From Liopterus haemorrhoidalis (Eukaryota > Arthropoda > Insecta > Coleoptera > Dytiscidae): DNA of 64,000 nucleotides. The DNA is taken from assembly GCA_963971575.1 (NCBI GenBank), contig OZ020611.1, positions 55,833,381 through 55,897,380 on the forward strand. The letters run 5' to 3'. Below, piece by piece: positions 20,645 to 31,782 of the stretch. The notes beneath the pieces are model-generated. The model was not told the DNA's origin. It was given only the letters and a program-made list of their open reading frames with translations, and did no database searches. The position numbers were made by a program, and so were the translations under genes. Every line of letters starts with the position of its first letter. The stretch's first letter is position 1.

Positions 20645-21940
20645 ATTAACTGTATCACCTAACTGTATACCTAACTGTATACCTAATATGCATTGTTTAT
20701 ATATATTTAAAAAAATACAAAGGTTGGTTCTGCATGTTTTTCAACCTCCCCCATTTTACTAGACGCAGGCAAACCGCAAACGGCTCTGTGGCCTTCTTCC
20801 TTTGAGCAATTCTCAAAATTTTGGTTATTTCTTATTATTTGTGTGAAGCGGTTAGAGACCCCCTCTGAATACCCCCAATTGATAATTACTGCACTGGCAA
20901 GAATTTACATCTATATAGCTTGTGCATCGCGCAAGCGCAGAGTGTTCTTGTTATTAAACTAGAAAATAGGTAGAAAGTAGGAAGGTTTACTTCGCTCAGA
21001 TCATGTGTGATCTCATCTTATCCCGCGAGCACTTTAGCTCGTTCCGCTCGGATTCTACCAACCTGAAACTTAACTATCCTAACTTAACCTTAAGATAGTG
21101 TTTAGTTTAGTGTTGAGGTAGCTGGTATCTAATTTAATGCCAAAAACATTCTGCGAGATAGAAATTCTCTGCGTTTGCTCTTGCACAACTTATGTCGATT
21201 TGCATTCTCGCACTTGTCTGTGACACAGGAAAATTTTATAAAAAAATCAGCCGAAAGGGAAATTTGAATAAAATGTTTGTTTTCGAATCTGGCACTACTG
21301 CTCCTAAAAGTCCGCATTTTAGGCTGTCAATAAAACATTTACCTCCAGCCAGTTTATCTGCCATTCACATCAAGTCAATGATGTTACTCTACAGTCTTTT
21401 GTCTTGGGATTTCAGAGTCCCTGGTATTTACTTCTGATAAAATTGACCAACGTAAGGTATTTTTAAGTCCTCTTTTCTTGCTGACTTGCTTTTTTTAAAT
21501 AAAAATACATTGTAGCTAAACTAACCAGCAAATCTAACTAATTTAACTAAATACTTACCTATATTAAGATTTCCACCCACAAATGTCCTATCAGTTCCAC
21601 TTGCGCGATTTGTAGTAATTTAAAATATAAAAATATAGGAGTAATTATGTACACTGCGGATTGCATACCAATTAATCCTAATTCCTATTATAACCTCCAA
21701 TGTCGCAACTATCGCTGACCAAACCCATAATGTAGAAAACCGTTATCATCTTTGTTTTTATAATCTGTACTCATTGTTATTATTATTAGTCATACTTATA
21801 TTCATTTCCACAAAATACTTCTCATTTTTTGGAATACAAATCTATGTAATTAACTTTTAAGTGAGCATATAACGACCAAATCCACATACAAATGACTACA
21901 TACAATTCGTCATTCGTCGTTGTAACTGTCATAGCCATCG
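20645..21940. other. No gene recognised
   Basis: Contains a short CTAACTGTATAC direct repeat near 20660-20695 and mixed AT-rich sequence. The frames at 21129-21437 overlap on both strands and show no domain. Confidence 0.5.
21765..21900 (+). repeat. Direct repeat flanking the RT fragment, left copy
   Basis: The block with ATTATTATTA, a TTTTTGG-AATACAAAT stretch and TTTTAAGTGAGCAT recurs at about 22628-22745. The pair brackets the RT fragment at 21960-22530. Confidence 0.6.
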
Positions 21941-21959
21941 CCTTTGCCATCGCCATCGA

Positions 21960-22530
21960 AACTTCACACTGAATTTCTTAGTCAAAATCTTAGGTCCACC
22001 ATCTACCTGAAAAGGAGATTAAAATACAAAGTATGTAAGGAGGTCTTATTGAAAGCCTATTTTTCATTATTCCAATCCCACCTAAATTATGATATACTTA
22101 TATGGGGATATTCTCCGTCTGCTGACAGAATTATTAGCCTTCAGCGTAAAGCTGTCAGAATTATCGCTGGCGCCGCCTACAGAGCCGAATGTCGAGATTA
22201 ATTTACAAGTCACAAAATAATGTATTACCAGCATTATTCATTTATAATTGCCGTTTACTAATACATAAGAATTTGAGCAAATTCACTATTCTTGGAGACT
22301 CGCATGAGTACAATACTCGCTCAAAAAACGATATCTGTTCTCAGTACCTTCGCTTAAACAAATCCAGAAATTCTCAAATTATTATTGTATAAAATTTTGC
22401 AATGTGTTGCTCGAGCAGATTAAACAACTATCATGCAGAGAATTTTCAAGTAAAATTAAGGACATTTTGTTGAAAAATCCCATTTATGATTTTAATAATT
22501 TTGAAAAGATTGAATTTTGTATGTGAAATC
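21960..22530 (+). pseudogene. Non-LTR RT C-terminus (CR1/Jockey-like)
   Basis: First frame: TIYLKRRLKYKVCKEVLLKA then YFSLFQSHLNYDILIWG, and LQRKAVRIIAGA, the usual post-RT domain. After a frameshift at about 22190: NVLPALFIYNC, HEYNTRSKNDI and LRLNKSRNSQ, then in a third phase NVLLEQIKQLSCREFSSKIK. Three phases for one contiguous homology means at least two frameshifts. The element ends in an ATTT repeat at 22590-22612, the typical tail of such elements. Confidence 0.8.
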
Positions 22531-22589
22531 TTATGTACCTAATAATGACTGACTAAAAACATTAGATGTATATGTAATTTGGTCAATAA

Positions 22590-22612
22590 ATAATTATTTA
22601 TTTATTTATTTA
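22590..22612 (+). repeat. (ATTT)n tail
   Basis: Four to five ATTT units, probably the 3' tail of the preceding non-LTR fragment. Confidence 0.7.
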
Positions 22613-22627
22613 TCGCCTTCGCGATCA

Positions 22628-22745
22628 ATCATTATTATTATTACAATCTATTTTTATCCATTACCACAAGCTATATCATTTTTTTTGGTATACAAATATT
22701 TGTAATTAATTTTTTAAGTGAGCATGTACATATCAAATTAGCACA
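22628..22745 (+). repeat. Direct repeat flanking the RT fragment, right copy
   Basis: Diverged copy of 21765-21900 (ATTATTATTAC, TTTTTGGTATACAAAT, TTTTTTAAGTGAGCATG). Confidence 0.6.
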
Positions 22746-22749
22746 TATA

Positions 22750-23410
22750 ACTAACTTAAATAAAATTTATGTTAACAAAACTGTTCAAAATTCTCTTCTA
22801 TAATAAATATATACGGAATTGAATTTTATGAATTAATGTTAGTATTGAGATTAAATAGGTATGGGTCCCATTAATATAAATTTGAGGAAAATAAATTTTA
22901 TTTTATATTTATATGCCGCTTCGTTTGAATGGTATTCCCGTGAGCCTTGCTATGTCCTAACTCTGATTATTGCCACTTGAATAAATGTATAAATTAATAA
23001 TATTGGCAAGGCATGTCTAAACCTCTGGTATTGAACTATGTATAAACAATGCGTAGTTCAATAGGCGAATATACACAGGTGCACCCACATTCAGCTATTG
23101 ATCATTGAATAACCAGAACTAGATACAGTTGAACGCACTCTGTCGAATGACATGCAAGGATAACGTTTTTCTGTGTTAAGTCAGCAATAAATGTTCGTGA
23201 AGATGATTTTTTATTGATTAAAAACACTGTCATTTAAATATTTATTGTGAATCCCATACGAAAAAACACGGTACTGTAAAACTCATAAATTAATATGTTA
23301 TATTTACAATGATCAAATGTATAAAATAGTTTGAGAAAGAACTCAATACACTCACTGTACTCTAAATAGTACAATGTAAGTAATGGAGCCTTTCAACCTG
23401 TAAGAGTGAT
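22750..23410. other. No gene recognised
   Basis: AT-rich sequence without a coding signal. Confidence 0.5.
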
Positions 23411-23414
23411 CCTT

Positions 23415-23765
23415 AGTGGAAGATCCTTATACAAGAGAGACAAATTAGGTGGTTTGGTCATATGTAAATAATGGGTAATCAAAGAATGACCAGACGAATA
23501 CTTGTAGCCGTCTGGCTATTTCATTTTATGATCCTTTTGCCTAATGGTCTCGTCCGACAAAAGGAAACGAGGAAGACTAAGAAAAACATGGAATGAAGAA
23601 ATAACCGAGGCGATAGTACAGAGGGCTAGCATGGACCGAAGCCCAAAAATTGTCCCAGAAAAGGAAGCAGTGACGTGACTTCTGCAAGAGGGAGCAATCT
23701 CAAAATCACACAGCCTGATACTGAAAGGCATTAAAGGCTTAGGATTAAGTAAGTAAATAATGGAA
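23415..23765 (+). pseudogene. RTE/Jockey-like non-LTR C-terminal fragment
   Basis: Plus strand, over two phases: QIRWFGHM-like start, GNQRMTRRIL, then KRRGRPRKTW-like wording (here ETRKTKKNMERRNNRGDSTE in one phase, GRLRKTWNEEITEAI in the other). The pattern RW.GH..RM...R.....W.P.G.R.RGRPR..W.EE is the known tail of RTE-like RT proteins. It ends in TAAGTAAGTAAATAA, a typical short-repeat tail. At least two frameshifts or stops. Confidence 0.65.
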
Positions 23766-23849
23766 GTAACCATTATGTATTACCAAATGAAACACTAATA
23801 CTATTTGTTAGTTTGTGTTTTATTTGCTTAAATGTTTTGTATAATATTT

Positions 23850-24295
23850 AGTAACGAAATTACCAGAGGACAGGATATGCAGAATGTGCAAGAATGAGGA
23901 AAAATCCTTAGAACATTTAACGAAAAGATGTAGAAAGATGACATAGGAGGAAGAGATAAAGGAGCTGTTGAGTGAAGAAGGCAAGGGAGAAAGATGGGTG
24001 AGAGAACTCGAGGAAAGAAGGAAGGTAGGCGGAGAGGTAAGGCAGGACTGAGAACAAGAAAGGAAGAGAAAAAGAGAGGGGCAACGGAGGAGGAAAGAAG
24101 AGATGAAAGAGATGCGAATAAGTATTTATAATGTGATATTTTGTAAAATAATGTATTAATTAACTTTTTGTAATTATTTTCAATGAATATTTATGATGTA
24201 ATTGTTCATTAGTGGTATCCCATCTCATTTATTGTAATAGTTTCAACCCAGCATGCCGAAAGGCCTATGGGTAATAAAGAATATATATATAGTAA
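23850..24295 (+). pseudogene. I/R1-like non-LTR C-terminal zinc-binding fragment
   Basis: Reads LPEDRMCRMCKNEEKSLEHL then TKRCRK, a CxxC-H-C cluster found at the end of I/R1-type RT/RNase H proteins. A Glu/Lys/Arg-rich tail with stops follows. The 3' UTR contains CCGAAAGGCCTATGGGTAAT then AAAGAATATATATA, a typical end of insect non-LTR elements. Confidence 0.6.
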
Positions 24296-24299
24296 TGAA

Positions 24300-25600
24300 A
24301 TTAATATGTTGCAAGAATGTGTACACATTTGTACATAATTTTGAATTATAAACTATTGAAATAAGAAAACGTATACTATTGAACCGGTTATGCCTTTATA
24401 AAATGTTAATCAGTCGTTATTTGCTGCCAGCATTGATTTTAAACCAATGAAAAAACTTAAGCAAACTTAAAATATATACAACCAAAAAACTATATTGGAC
24501 ATTCTAGAAGTTGAATGTCCAATATAGTTTTTTAAAGATATTCTAAAGAATTATGTGCTTTCTGGAAGTTATACAATTACTAAAGAATAAAGCAGTGGCG
24601 TATCGTCCATGAAAGCAAGAGATGCAGTGAATCCCTTGTTTAGTCAGACTGAAATATTTTTTAATATAATTTAATAATATATTTTTATTAGTTATAGTAG
24701 AATATGATTATAACACTTACTTTAAATTAGTCGAATGTATAAATTATACAACCAAATATGTCGATTATACTTAAAGGAAACCCTGATACAAAAACGTTGG
24801 ATGCAGACTTATATTGTGGAATAAGACAGGGATAGTTCAGTGATTTTAAGCAAGTTTGGATAAAGGACAGTAATATGAATAAGTAACTTGTATTAAGTTA
24901 GATTTATCTGATTTATTAAAGTATCTAAATATTTGAAGATGGAAGTTTTCTCAAAGGTTTTGCCATTTACCTGCAAGCTGATTGTCATGACTGTCTACTT
25001 CCTTTATTTAAATTTTTAATACTGCTGTGGAATCTGACATTGAAATTCTATAGCTAGATTTCTGTTATTTTTTTCTAATTATTTTTACGATTAAAGTATA
25101 TTTGAAAGCTGTAGTGAAAGAAAGTTTAATTACATTTAATGGATATTACTTTAAAAACAAGTGTTTGATTAAAATAAATAGACAGCAGAGTTAACATTTA
25201 TTAGGTTAGGTTAAAAAAATTCCGAAAATATTAGAGTTTTAATAAAGTAAATTAATTTTTCAGCATTCGATAAAGTATTTCAAATAATTAATTAATGCTT
25301 TTTGAGTTCCAGTTAGCGAATTTTTTTTATTTTATTTCTTTTATCTGAATGGATTTATGGTTATTGGATCTGGTTATAATGACTGTGACTTCAATTATTA
25401 TTGAAATTTATGCTGATTTAGATTAATACGTAAAAACCAATCATACATTGGAAAAAATTGCTCATTTTTAATTACTAGTTTAACATCTCTAGAAATTTGA
25501 TGCAGAATTGAAATCACAGCATTCATTAATTGAAGAAAATATTTGATGTGTTCTCAGTTCTATTTCATGGCGTTGAAGTATGGCCGCTAAAACACACTGA
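24300..25600. other. No gene; short repeat ends only
   Basis: Apart from the 24484 hairpin, this holds GCAGTGGCGTATCGTCCATG at 24594, an end-like sequence of a kind common in insect DNA elements, with no partner seen. The rest is AT-rich without coding signal. Confidence 0.45.
24484..24533. repeat. Perfect 21-bp hairpin, 8-nt loop
   Basis: AAAAAACTATATTGGACATT plus C, loop TAGAAGTT, then the exact complement. Size resembles a small-RNA hairpin or a minimal foldback element; nothing shows transcription. Confidence 0.9.
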
Positions 25601-25629
25601 ATGTAAAAAGATGGAAGCATTCGAATTTT

Positions 25630-25860
25630 GTTCCCAAACTGTGCGCCGCGGCGTCAAGGGGCGCTGTGGCTGGGTATAGGGGCGCCGCGAAAACGTTCCA
25701 ATATTCCTTCAACTGCGTTAGTTGCACCAATGTTTTGACTTGGGGCGCCGCATAGCATTTGTTGCTGTGCGCCAAAAATTTTAACTTTTAACTTGGGGCA
25801 CCGCGAAAAAATTCTGATATATTAAGGGCGCCGGGAACCGGAAAAGTTTGGAAATCACTG
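25630..25860. mobile_element. hAT-like element end (GGGGCGCCGCG repeats)
   Basis: Read in reverse the right border is CAGTGATTTCCAAACTTTTC, the usual start of many hAT elements (CAGTGGTTCCCAAACTTTTT). Inside, GGGGCGCCGCG or variants recur about four times. No transposase and no partner end were found. Confidence 0.55.
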
Positions 25861-25939
25861 CTTTAAGGTAACCTAAAATAAGATGCTCATTCAAGAAGAT
25901 TTTAAAATAAACTTGTAAAGCATGCTAAATTTTTCTTTT

Positions 25940-26110
25940 TAGGGTTTTGTAGATCGTTTCACATACAACAGTTTTTGACCAAGAATTTGATAACCATCTT
26001 AAAACACACCTTATCTCCTGATTTAGGCCCTTACGACTTTATTTTTATTCCCTAAAATGAAAATGTAACTGGAAGGCAAAAGATCGTTTACATCATTCAA
26101 TTTATTTGAA
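25940..26110 (+). pseudogene. Mariner transposase fossil
   Basis: Contains HIQQFLTKNLITILKHTLSP then DLGPYDFIFIP, closely following the mariner pattern where a PPYSPDLAPCDFFLFP segment carries the last catalytic Asp. After it comes KMKM, a stop, LEGKR, matching the mariner K.K..L.G.. segment. Only about 50 codons are recognisable; TIRs were not found. Confidence 0.75.
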
Positions 26111-26185
26111 ACAAATTTATTGGCTGCTTAGTTAGTGACAGATAATTAATATACATTTTATTCGCGAAATCTTAACTGTCGTCTC

Positions 26186-26345
26186 AACATCCATATGGAT
26201 CACGTTGAAGCTGTGGCAGATCTTGATTACTCAACAACTGGTAAATAATTTATCAGTGGTTCTTATAACAAATCAATCAGAATTTATGAAGCCCATAAAG
26301 GGCATTCTAAGAAAATTTATCATGCAAAAAGATTGCATCGTTTAA
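26186..26345 (+). pseudogene. DCAF13/SOF1-like WD-repeat gene fragment
   Basis: The frame from 26186 reads NIHMDHVEAVADLDYSTTGK, then TAA (26246), then FISGSYNKSIRIYEAHKGHS and KKIYHAKRLHRLT. This strongly resembles one WD repeat and the start of the next in DCAF13/WDSOF1, a nucleolar protein for small-subunit rRNA processing, where VHMDHV.AV.DVDYSPTGKEF and a YHTKRMQ segment occur. The stop and the absence of neighbouring exons show it is not functional here. With no introns visible in about 53 codons, retrocopy and captured exon cannot be separated. It ends about 20 bp from the piggyBac TTAA. Confidence 0.72.
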
Positions 26346-26380
26346 CAACACCATTAAGGCCATTAACCACTTAAGGTACA

Positions 26381-26505
26381 CGGTCGTGCATGTCACGTTC
26401 GAGCGATACCTGCATAAATGCACGCGGTCGTATACGTAACGTTCGCAACTATATCTGCCTCTAGGCACACAGTCGTGGATGTTACGTTCCAGCGATATAG
26501 CCTGC
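26381..26505 (+). repeat. Subterminal triple 44-45-bp repeat of the piggyBac-like element
   Basis: Units start at 26381, 26425 and 26470 and share CGGTCGT..A(T)GT.ACGTTC and a GCGATA or CTATA end before CTGC. Such repeats often bind transposase. Confidence 0.8.
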
Positions 26506-26524
26506 TTCATTTCCTATATATATA

Positions 26525-26812
26525 TTTCGTCTCAAATGTGGTAAAATAACAATTATCACTCACACAAATAATCAAACATTATTAAAACACATTTATGACA
26601 TAAAACAAAGTTCATAATTAAAACAGATATTATAACAGACACGTAGCAATCCCAATGATCCAGACCGATCGCTCAGCTATAACACACTCATACAACACAC
26701 ACTGTTCTATTATCGCCCAGTTTCTGCTGATCGGCTGATATTGGTTTTGCTAGTACCAAGGCTGCTGCCTTTGCACTTACGTATTCTGATAAAATTATGA
26801 TATTCTCCGACA
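26525..26812 (-). repeat. Gypsy 3' LTR
   Basis: 288 bp; on the minus strand begins TGTCGGAGAATATC and ends GAGACGAAA. No difference from 29862-30149 by eye. Confidence 0.93.
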
Positions 26813-27164
26813 CGGCCATCCTGACCTATCGCACGACCCTGTGCGATCTTTATCTGAAAAAACATACTCTACAATAAGTGTCATTAGTTACATTTTATTA
26901 AAAACATGTCCAGTGGTGCCCACTTCGGCCATTTCTGACTCATACAATAACTCATTAGTGTAGAAATGAGTTGAAATCTTCCACTGAAGACTCATCTTAA
27001 CACTGATACTCAATCAATTAGTATCGCACATTCAAATTACTTTTTATATTCTACTTCAAGCGATTTACCAACCTGCATCAGGAATACATCTAGTATGCAA
27101 CTCTGTTCCTGGCCTTACTGGCACACATCAGGAGCTCTTGGGCACCTGCCCCGCCGTCTATTGG

Positions 27165-27791
27165 TCGGAGGACACACCCCCTAATCCTGAAAACTACTAT
27201 TCACTAGGTTAACTACATTTTCGGAGGACACACCTCTTCATCCACAGAACCACTGTTCAACTGGGATAACCACTGTTTCGGAGGACACACCTCCTCATCC
27301 AGAGAACCACTGTTCACCTGGAATAACCACATTTTCGGAGGACACACCCCCTCATCCAGAGAACCACTGTTCACCTGGAATAACCACATTTTCGGAGGAC
27401 ACACCTCCTCACCCAGAGAACCACTGTTCACCTGAGATAACCACATTTTCGGAGGACACACCTCCTCATCCAGAGAACCACTGTTCACCTGGGTTAACCA
27501 CATTTTCGGAGGACACACCCCCTCATCCAGAGAACCACTGTTCAGCTGGAATAACCACATTTTCGGAGGACACACCTCCTCACCCAGAGAACCACTGTTC
27601 ACCTGGAATATCCACATTTTCGGAGGACACACCTCCTCACCCAGAGAACCACTGTTCACCTGAGATAACCACATTTTCGGAGGACACACCTCCTCATCCA
27701 GAGAACCACTGTTCACCTGGGTTAACCACATTTTCGGAGGACACACCCCCTCATCCAGAGAACCACTGTTCACCTGGAATAACCACAAACA
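27165..27791 (-). repeat. 57-bp minisatellite encoding a 19-residue repeat
   Basis: CGGAGGACACACCTCCTCAT marks each unit, starting at 27222 and every 57 bp to 27735 (ten full units) plus a degenerate unit at 27165. On the minus strand all units stay in one open frame (27794-27213) with consensus QVNSGSLDEEVCPPKMWLS. Units 2-3 and 6-7 are the same pair of variants, so a block of four units was duplicated. It sits between RT and the 3' LTR, where RNase H and integrase should be. Substitutions between units mostly keep the frame and many residues. Whether it is translated is unknown. Confidence 0.93.
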
Positions 27792-27959
27792 CACAAAAAT
27801 ACTTACAAAATTACATCTGGTTCACGTATAAGCCCTCATCATCTTCAGGAGACACGTTTTCCTTACCATGGGGCTCATCCGCTTGTACGTACTCCTCTGA
27901 GCCATAGGGCATCGGTCCTGTTTTCGTCAAGGATTTTTATAACTCTCATAGGCCCTCTG

Positions 27960-28740
27960 TATTTTTGATCTAGCTTGGTCTAATTTCGCTTGCACATATT
28001 TCGTAACCCAAATTTTCAATTTGAGTTTCTAGAAACGGTCATTTTCTAAAATTTAGTGAAAAAACCATATTAAACAAGTGCTTGTAGTACATCATTAATT
28101 TTGCAAGACAATCGGAAATAATTTTAGTGTAAATCATTACGTCATCCATACACACTATCGCATGTGTGTTTACTAAGCTACCTCAGGCCTTTATTATCGC
28201 TCGTTTATAAACAGTCACAACCGTCTTTAAACCAAAATAGTATCAACAAACATTCATATTGACCTTCGGGTGTAATGAAAACTGTTTTCTCAATAGAGTC
28301 TTTGTGAACGGGAATTTGATAATACCCGCTTGCCATGTCTAAATTTGTAACATAGGTTGCACATTAAAAATGCGCAATTAATCCTGAAATTATTGGTAAT
28401 TCATATTTATCAGAAATTGTATTGGAATTTAATCCACAATAATCAACACACATTCGACTAGTTTCATCTTTCGTTTGAACTAAAATCATAGGGCTTGAAA
28501 GCGGTGAAATTCTAGGTCTAATAATTTTAGCCTCTAATAAATCTTGAATTTTGTTGCAAACTATTTCTTTTTCACATTCTCTTATTCGATATGGACATCT
28601 TTGTACGGTATTAACACGTGTCACAGAATTATCTTTAATAAAGGAATCTTTAAAATTATGTAACAGTGTAAGTAACTGATTGCATTCGTCACCAACTAAT
28701 TCAAATATTATCTCATTTTTCCAATCAAGCACATTTTTGG
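27960..28740 (-). pseudogene. pol: Gypsy reverse transcriptase, broken
   Basis: The minus frame 28732-28364 holds IRECEKEIVCNKIQDLLEAK then IIRPRISPLSSPMILVQTKD and MCVDYCGLNS, the opening RT motifs. Continuing through several frame changes come NLDMASGYYQIPVHKDSIEK, TVFITPEGQYE and a VYMDD catalytic motif near 28145, then a thumb region with LETQIE and LGYEICASEI-like wording near 27980. At least three frameshifts or stops. It is the gypsy type (LDMASGYYQIP) rather than BEL or copia. Confidence 0.85.
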
Positions 28741-28989
28741 ATTTAGTTATTAAAATGCATATGTCTACAGTTTTCCAGGAAGATTTTACTATTAGTCAAG
28801 TGAGTAGAGTAACCAGAACTTAAAATTTCTCTACCAATCATAATATCCTTGTTTAAATAATTATCAGCCAAAACATGAAATTTAATTTCAAGCAAATATC
28901 CATTTATTATTACTTCTGTACAGTTAAAATCTGTGTTGTACTAACACAGTATCTTTTCCAATACCAACTAAAGAGACTTTATTATGGAA

Positions 28990-29060
28990 TCTTTGGCCGC
29001 AAATTTTAAAGAAACTGACTATTTCAAGACAGAACACTCTGCTCCAGTGTCGAAAACAAA
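28990..29060 (-). pseudogene. Gypsy aspartic protease fragment
   Basis: Minus strand: FPFVFDTGAECSVLK then a stop. DTGAECS is the retroviral-type active-site triad. It lies between the zinc knuckle and RT as expected. Confidence 0.75.
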
Positions 29061-29119
29061 AGGAAAGATCTCACCATGTTAAAGTTGATCGCTAGGTGAC
29101 TTAACCGTGCAGGATTCTA

Positions 29120-29860
29120 CTCTTTTGGTTTCACGCTCCTTCCTCAAAATGGCACTGCGGCACAGCTGACACAGCGACCAGGCTTGTTACAATTGCAGCA
29201 ACGAACCCCCTAATGACACATCTCGGAACTGGAAGGCCTCTCGGAGCTGGTCTGCCCCCCGGTGAGTCAACAATCACGTTGACGATGCCCAATTTTACCA
29301 CAGTTGAAACACTCAATTGAAGATGAAGAATTGAATTTCGGTCTCTCGGACTGACGTTTTTCTTCAGAATAGAATTCGGTTAAATTAGCCATTGCTAAGG
29401 CTACACTAATTTCTTCTGGATCTGATTTCTGCTAACGTGTCATGAAAGCTATTAGAATTAGCTACTAAACACAGAATAAGGCTCATGGTCTTTAGATTTT
29501 CCATGCAATAATTTTATAAGAAAAGCAGAACCGGTACCATTTTGGTCGTATCTTGATTAAAATAAATCTTAAAATTGTTCCCAAGTCATACCTTCAAATG
29601 TTATCTGAGATAGCCATGCAGATGCAGAACATCGCAAAACTTTGCTTAACACGATCATTAAAGCACTACCATTTATTGGATTCTCACGCACTCAAAGATC
29701 AGTAGTATTGCACCAGGCCTTGGTATTTTGGCCCACTTTTTCTGATTCACATACAGGTAAATTTATTGGCTTACTAGTAGAAGGTTGACTTATCTTTTGC
29801 ACAAGTTCTATCCGAATTTCTCTCCATTGTTCATGGCTTTGGATGCAAATCCCACTTCTG
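29120..29860 (-). pseudogene. gag: Gypsy gag with CCHC zinc knuckles, broken
   Basis: The minus strand from 29850 downwards encodes KAWCNTTDL, a stop, VRENPINGSALMIVLSKVLR, SASAWLSQITFEGMTWEQF, a typical gypsy capsid segment. Near 29300 it encodes CFNCGKIGHRQRDC, a full CCHC knuckle followed by a stop, and near 29190 a second partial knuckle (CCNCNKPGRC). Gag would package the RNA. Several stops make it non-functional. Confidence 0.82.
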
Positions 29861-29861
29861 A
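29849..29861 (-). promoter_or_regulatory. Gypsy primer-binding site, tRNA-Leu type
   Basis: On the minus strand TCAGAAGTGGGAT directly follows the 5' LTR. It is complementary to the acceptor-side end of insect tRNA-Leu (ATCCCACTTCTGA) a few bases in from CCA. The neighbouring LTR element has the same site. Confidence 0.7.
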
Positions 29862-30149
29862 TTTCGTCTCAAATGTGGTAAAATAACAATTATCACTCAC
29901 ACAAATAATCAAACATTATTAAAACACATTTATGACATAAAACAAAGTTCATAATTAAAACAGATATTATAACAGACACGTAGCAATCCCAATGATCCAG
30001 ACCGATCGCTCAGCTATAACACACTCATACAACACACACTGTTCTATTATCGCCCAGTTTCTGCTGATCGGCTGATATTGGTTTTGCTAGTACCAAGGCT
30101 GCTGCCTTTGCACTTACGTATTCTGATAAAATTATGATATTCTCCGACA
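29862..30149 (-). repeat. Gypsy 5' LTR
   Basis: 288 bp, identical by eye to 26525-26812. Next to it is a (TA)n remnant (30150-30161), then the next LTR element. Confidence 0.93.
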
Positions 30150-30161
30150 TATATATATATA

Positions 30162-30386
30162 TGTTAGCATCTAGCCTTCCACCCGCTAATCTGGACCCGC
30201 TAATGATGACAACTCATTAACGATAATGATGACGGCTCATTACACTAATTGGTTTTTATAAAACACACGTAGAATTTGATAGAGAGATCAGATGTTTTCT
30301 TACGTTGTAAGAGTGAATACCTAGAATAAAATAGTCTGTGAACAACTTGAGTTTTATTTAAACAATAAATCCCTTATTTGTTTACA
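30162..30386 (+). repeat. 5' LTR of small non-coding element
   Basis: 225 bp, TG to CA ends, AATAAA near 30303 and 30363. Identical to the 3' copy by eye. Confidence 0.93.
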
Positions 30387-30400
30387 TCAGAAGTGGGATC
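30387..30400 (+). promoter_or_regulatory. Primer-binding site, tRNA-Leu type
   Basis: TCAGAAGTGGGATC directly after the LTR, the same 13-base core as in the minus-strand gypsy element. Confidence 0.7.
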
Positions 30401-31469
30401 GAGTCGACGTTTCTGCTTGTGAATGAGATTCATGCACGTCTTAATAATATTTTGTTATTTTATTGGGGATCTTGCTTTGTTGCATTTTTACAGTGTTTTG
30501 TTTAAATTATGAATTTGATGAAAGTGACAAATAGTGATGTGACAAATTATTAACTGTCTGCGTTGTTTCGGATATTATTGAATTTAAATTTGTGTGATTG
30601 AACAGTTCGAAACCATATCTGGCTGTGAATGGGAAAAATAATACTGTTTGTCTAAGATAGTAGTTTGAAAGTGAAAAACGCAAGTGATACGTTTCAATTA
30701 TTGCAAATAATAAGTGATTAGGGTGGAACACATTGGTTGAACTTCCACCGTGGAAGGAAAACGAAACGTTTGAAAACGATTTCCGACGTTTTTAGATGAA
30801 ACACTTTTCAGGCTATAATTTTTCAGGTATTATTCGTGCTATCAAACTAGTTACGTCTGGTAAAGCTATTTCCTAATGGAATTTATACTTAGCGATTGAC
30901 AACAGATTGAGGTGCAGTTAAGACGAAATAGCAAATGTATTGATGAAAATTATCAAAATGGACAAGCGTTGTTTTATTTAGGGACAGACAACTTACATAC
31001 AGGAAAATCTTTAGATGATGAATAAAATGGTTCCAGTAATGAAGTAGAAATACAAAAAAAAAATGGTCAGAAGGGACGAGCGGTATTTAGTTTATGGACA
31101 AATTGTATGAAGGTAATGGTTAGAACATGAGTAAAATGGTAAGAGAAGTTTTATTAGTTTGATAATGTAGCAGCGACAGTCACTGAGCTTGTTGAGTACC
31201 GCAAGACACACTGGTTGTTTTTGCTTTGTGAAGGCACTGAGTACGAAGAAGCGACAGTCACTGAGCTTGTTGGGTACTGTAGACAATCTGTAACGAAATA
31301 AACTGATAGATAGTTGAGTTGAGAATTGATAGCTTGTCGAGTACCGCAAGACACACTGGTCGTGTTGAGGGCAGTTGAACGATTAGGGACCAACCTGCCA
31401 GTTGAGAGCAGTTGAATGGTCAGGGATCGTCTCTGCCAGTTGAACCCTCGAATGTGGTGTGAACCTCAA

Positions 31470-31622
31470 ATGGTCAATGGTGTGGATCTTAAATGGTCAA
31501 TAGTGTGGATCTTAAATGGTCAATGTTGTGGATCTTAAATGGTCAATGGTGTGGATCTTAAATGGTCAATGATGTGGATCTTAAATGATCAGGGATCTTA
31601 AATGGTCAGGGACCTTAAAAGG
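31470..31622 (+). repeat. 23-bp tandem repeat
   Basis: AAATGGTCAATGGTGTGGAT plus CTT repeats about five times, then decays into shorter CAGGGATCTTAAATGGT units. It lies inside the non-coding LTR element. Confidence 0.88.
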
Positions 31623-31782
31623 TCAATGATATTGGACCTTAAATCTTTTCTAATCTTTTTGAAGACTTTCAGACAATTCTAAGGCCTACATGATTATCCC
31701 CTGTTGTCATCTACCACATCATCATTTACCAAATATTCGTCTACAGAAAGGACGTGAGGACACGCCAGGAGCAGGACGACCG

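Larger units (their letters stand above)
26525..30149 (-). mobile_element. Gypsy-type LTR retrotransposon, minus strand, defective
   Basis: Two identical-looking 288-bp LTRs (26525-26812, 29862-30149) flank 3.05 kb. On the minus strand the order is 5' LTR, primer site, gag with zinc knuckle, protease, RT, a 57-bp minisatellite, 3' LTR. RNase H and integrase are missing and the frames are full of stops. Flanks are TATATA on both sides, an errantivirus-like target preference. Identical LTRs beside decayed genes imply recent movement with proteins from another copy, or gene conversion. Confidence 0.88.
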
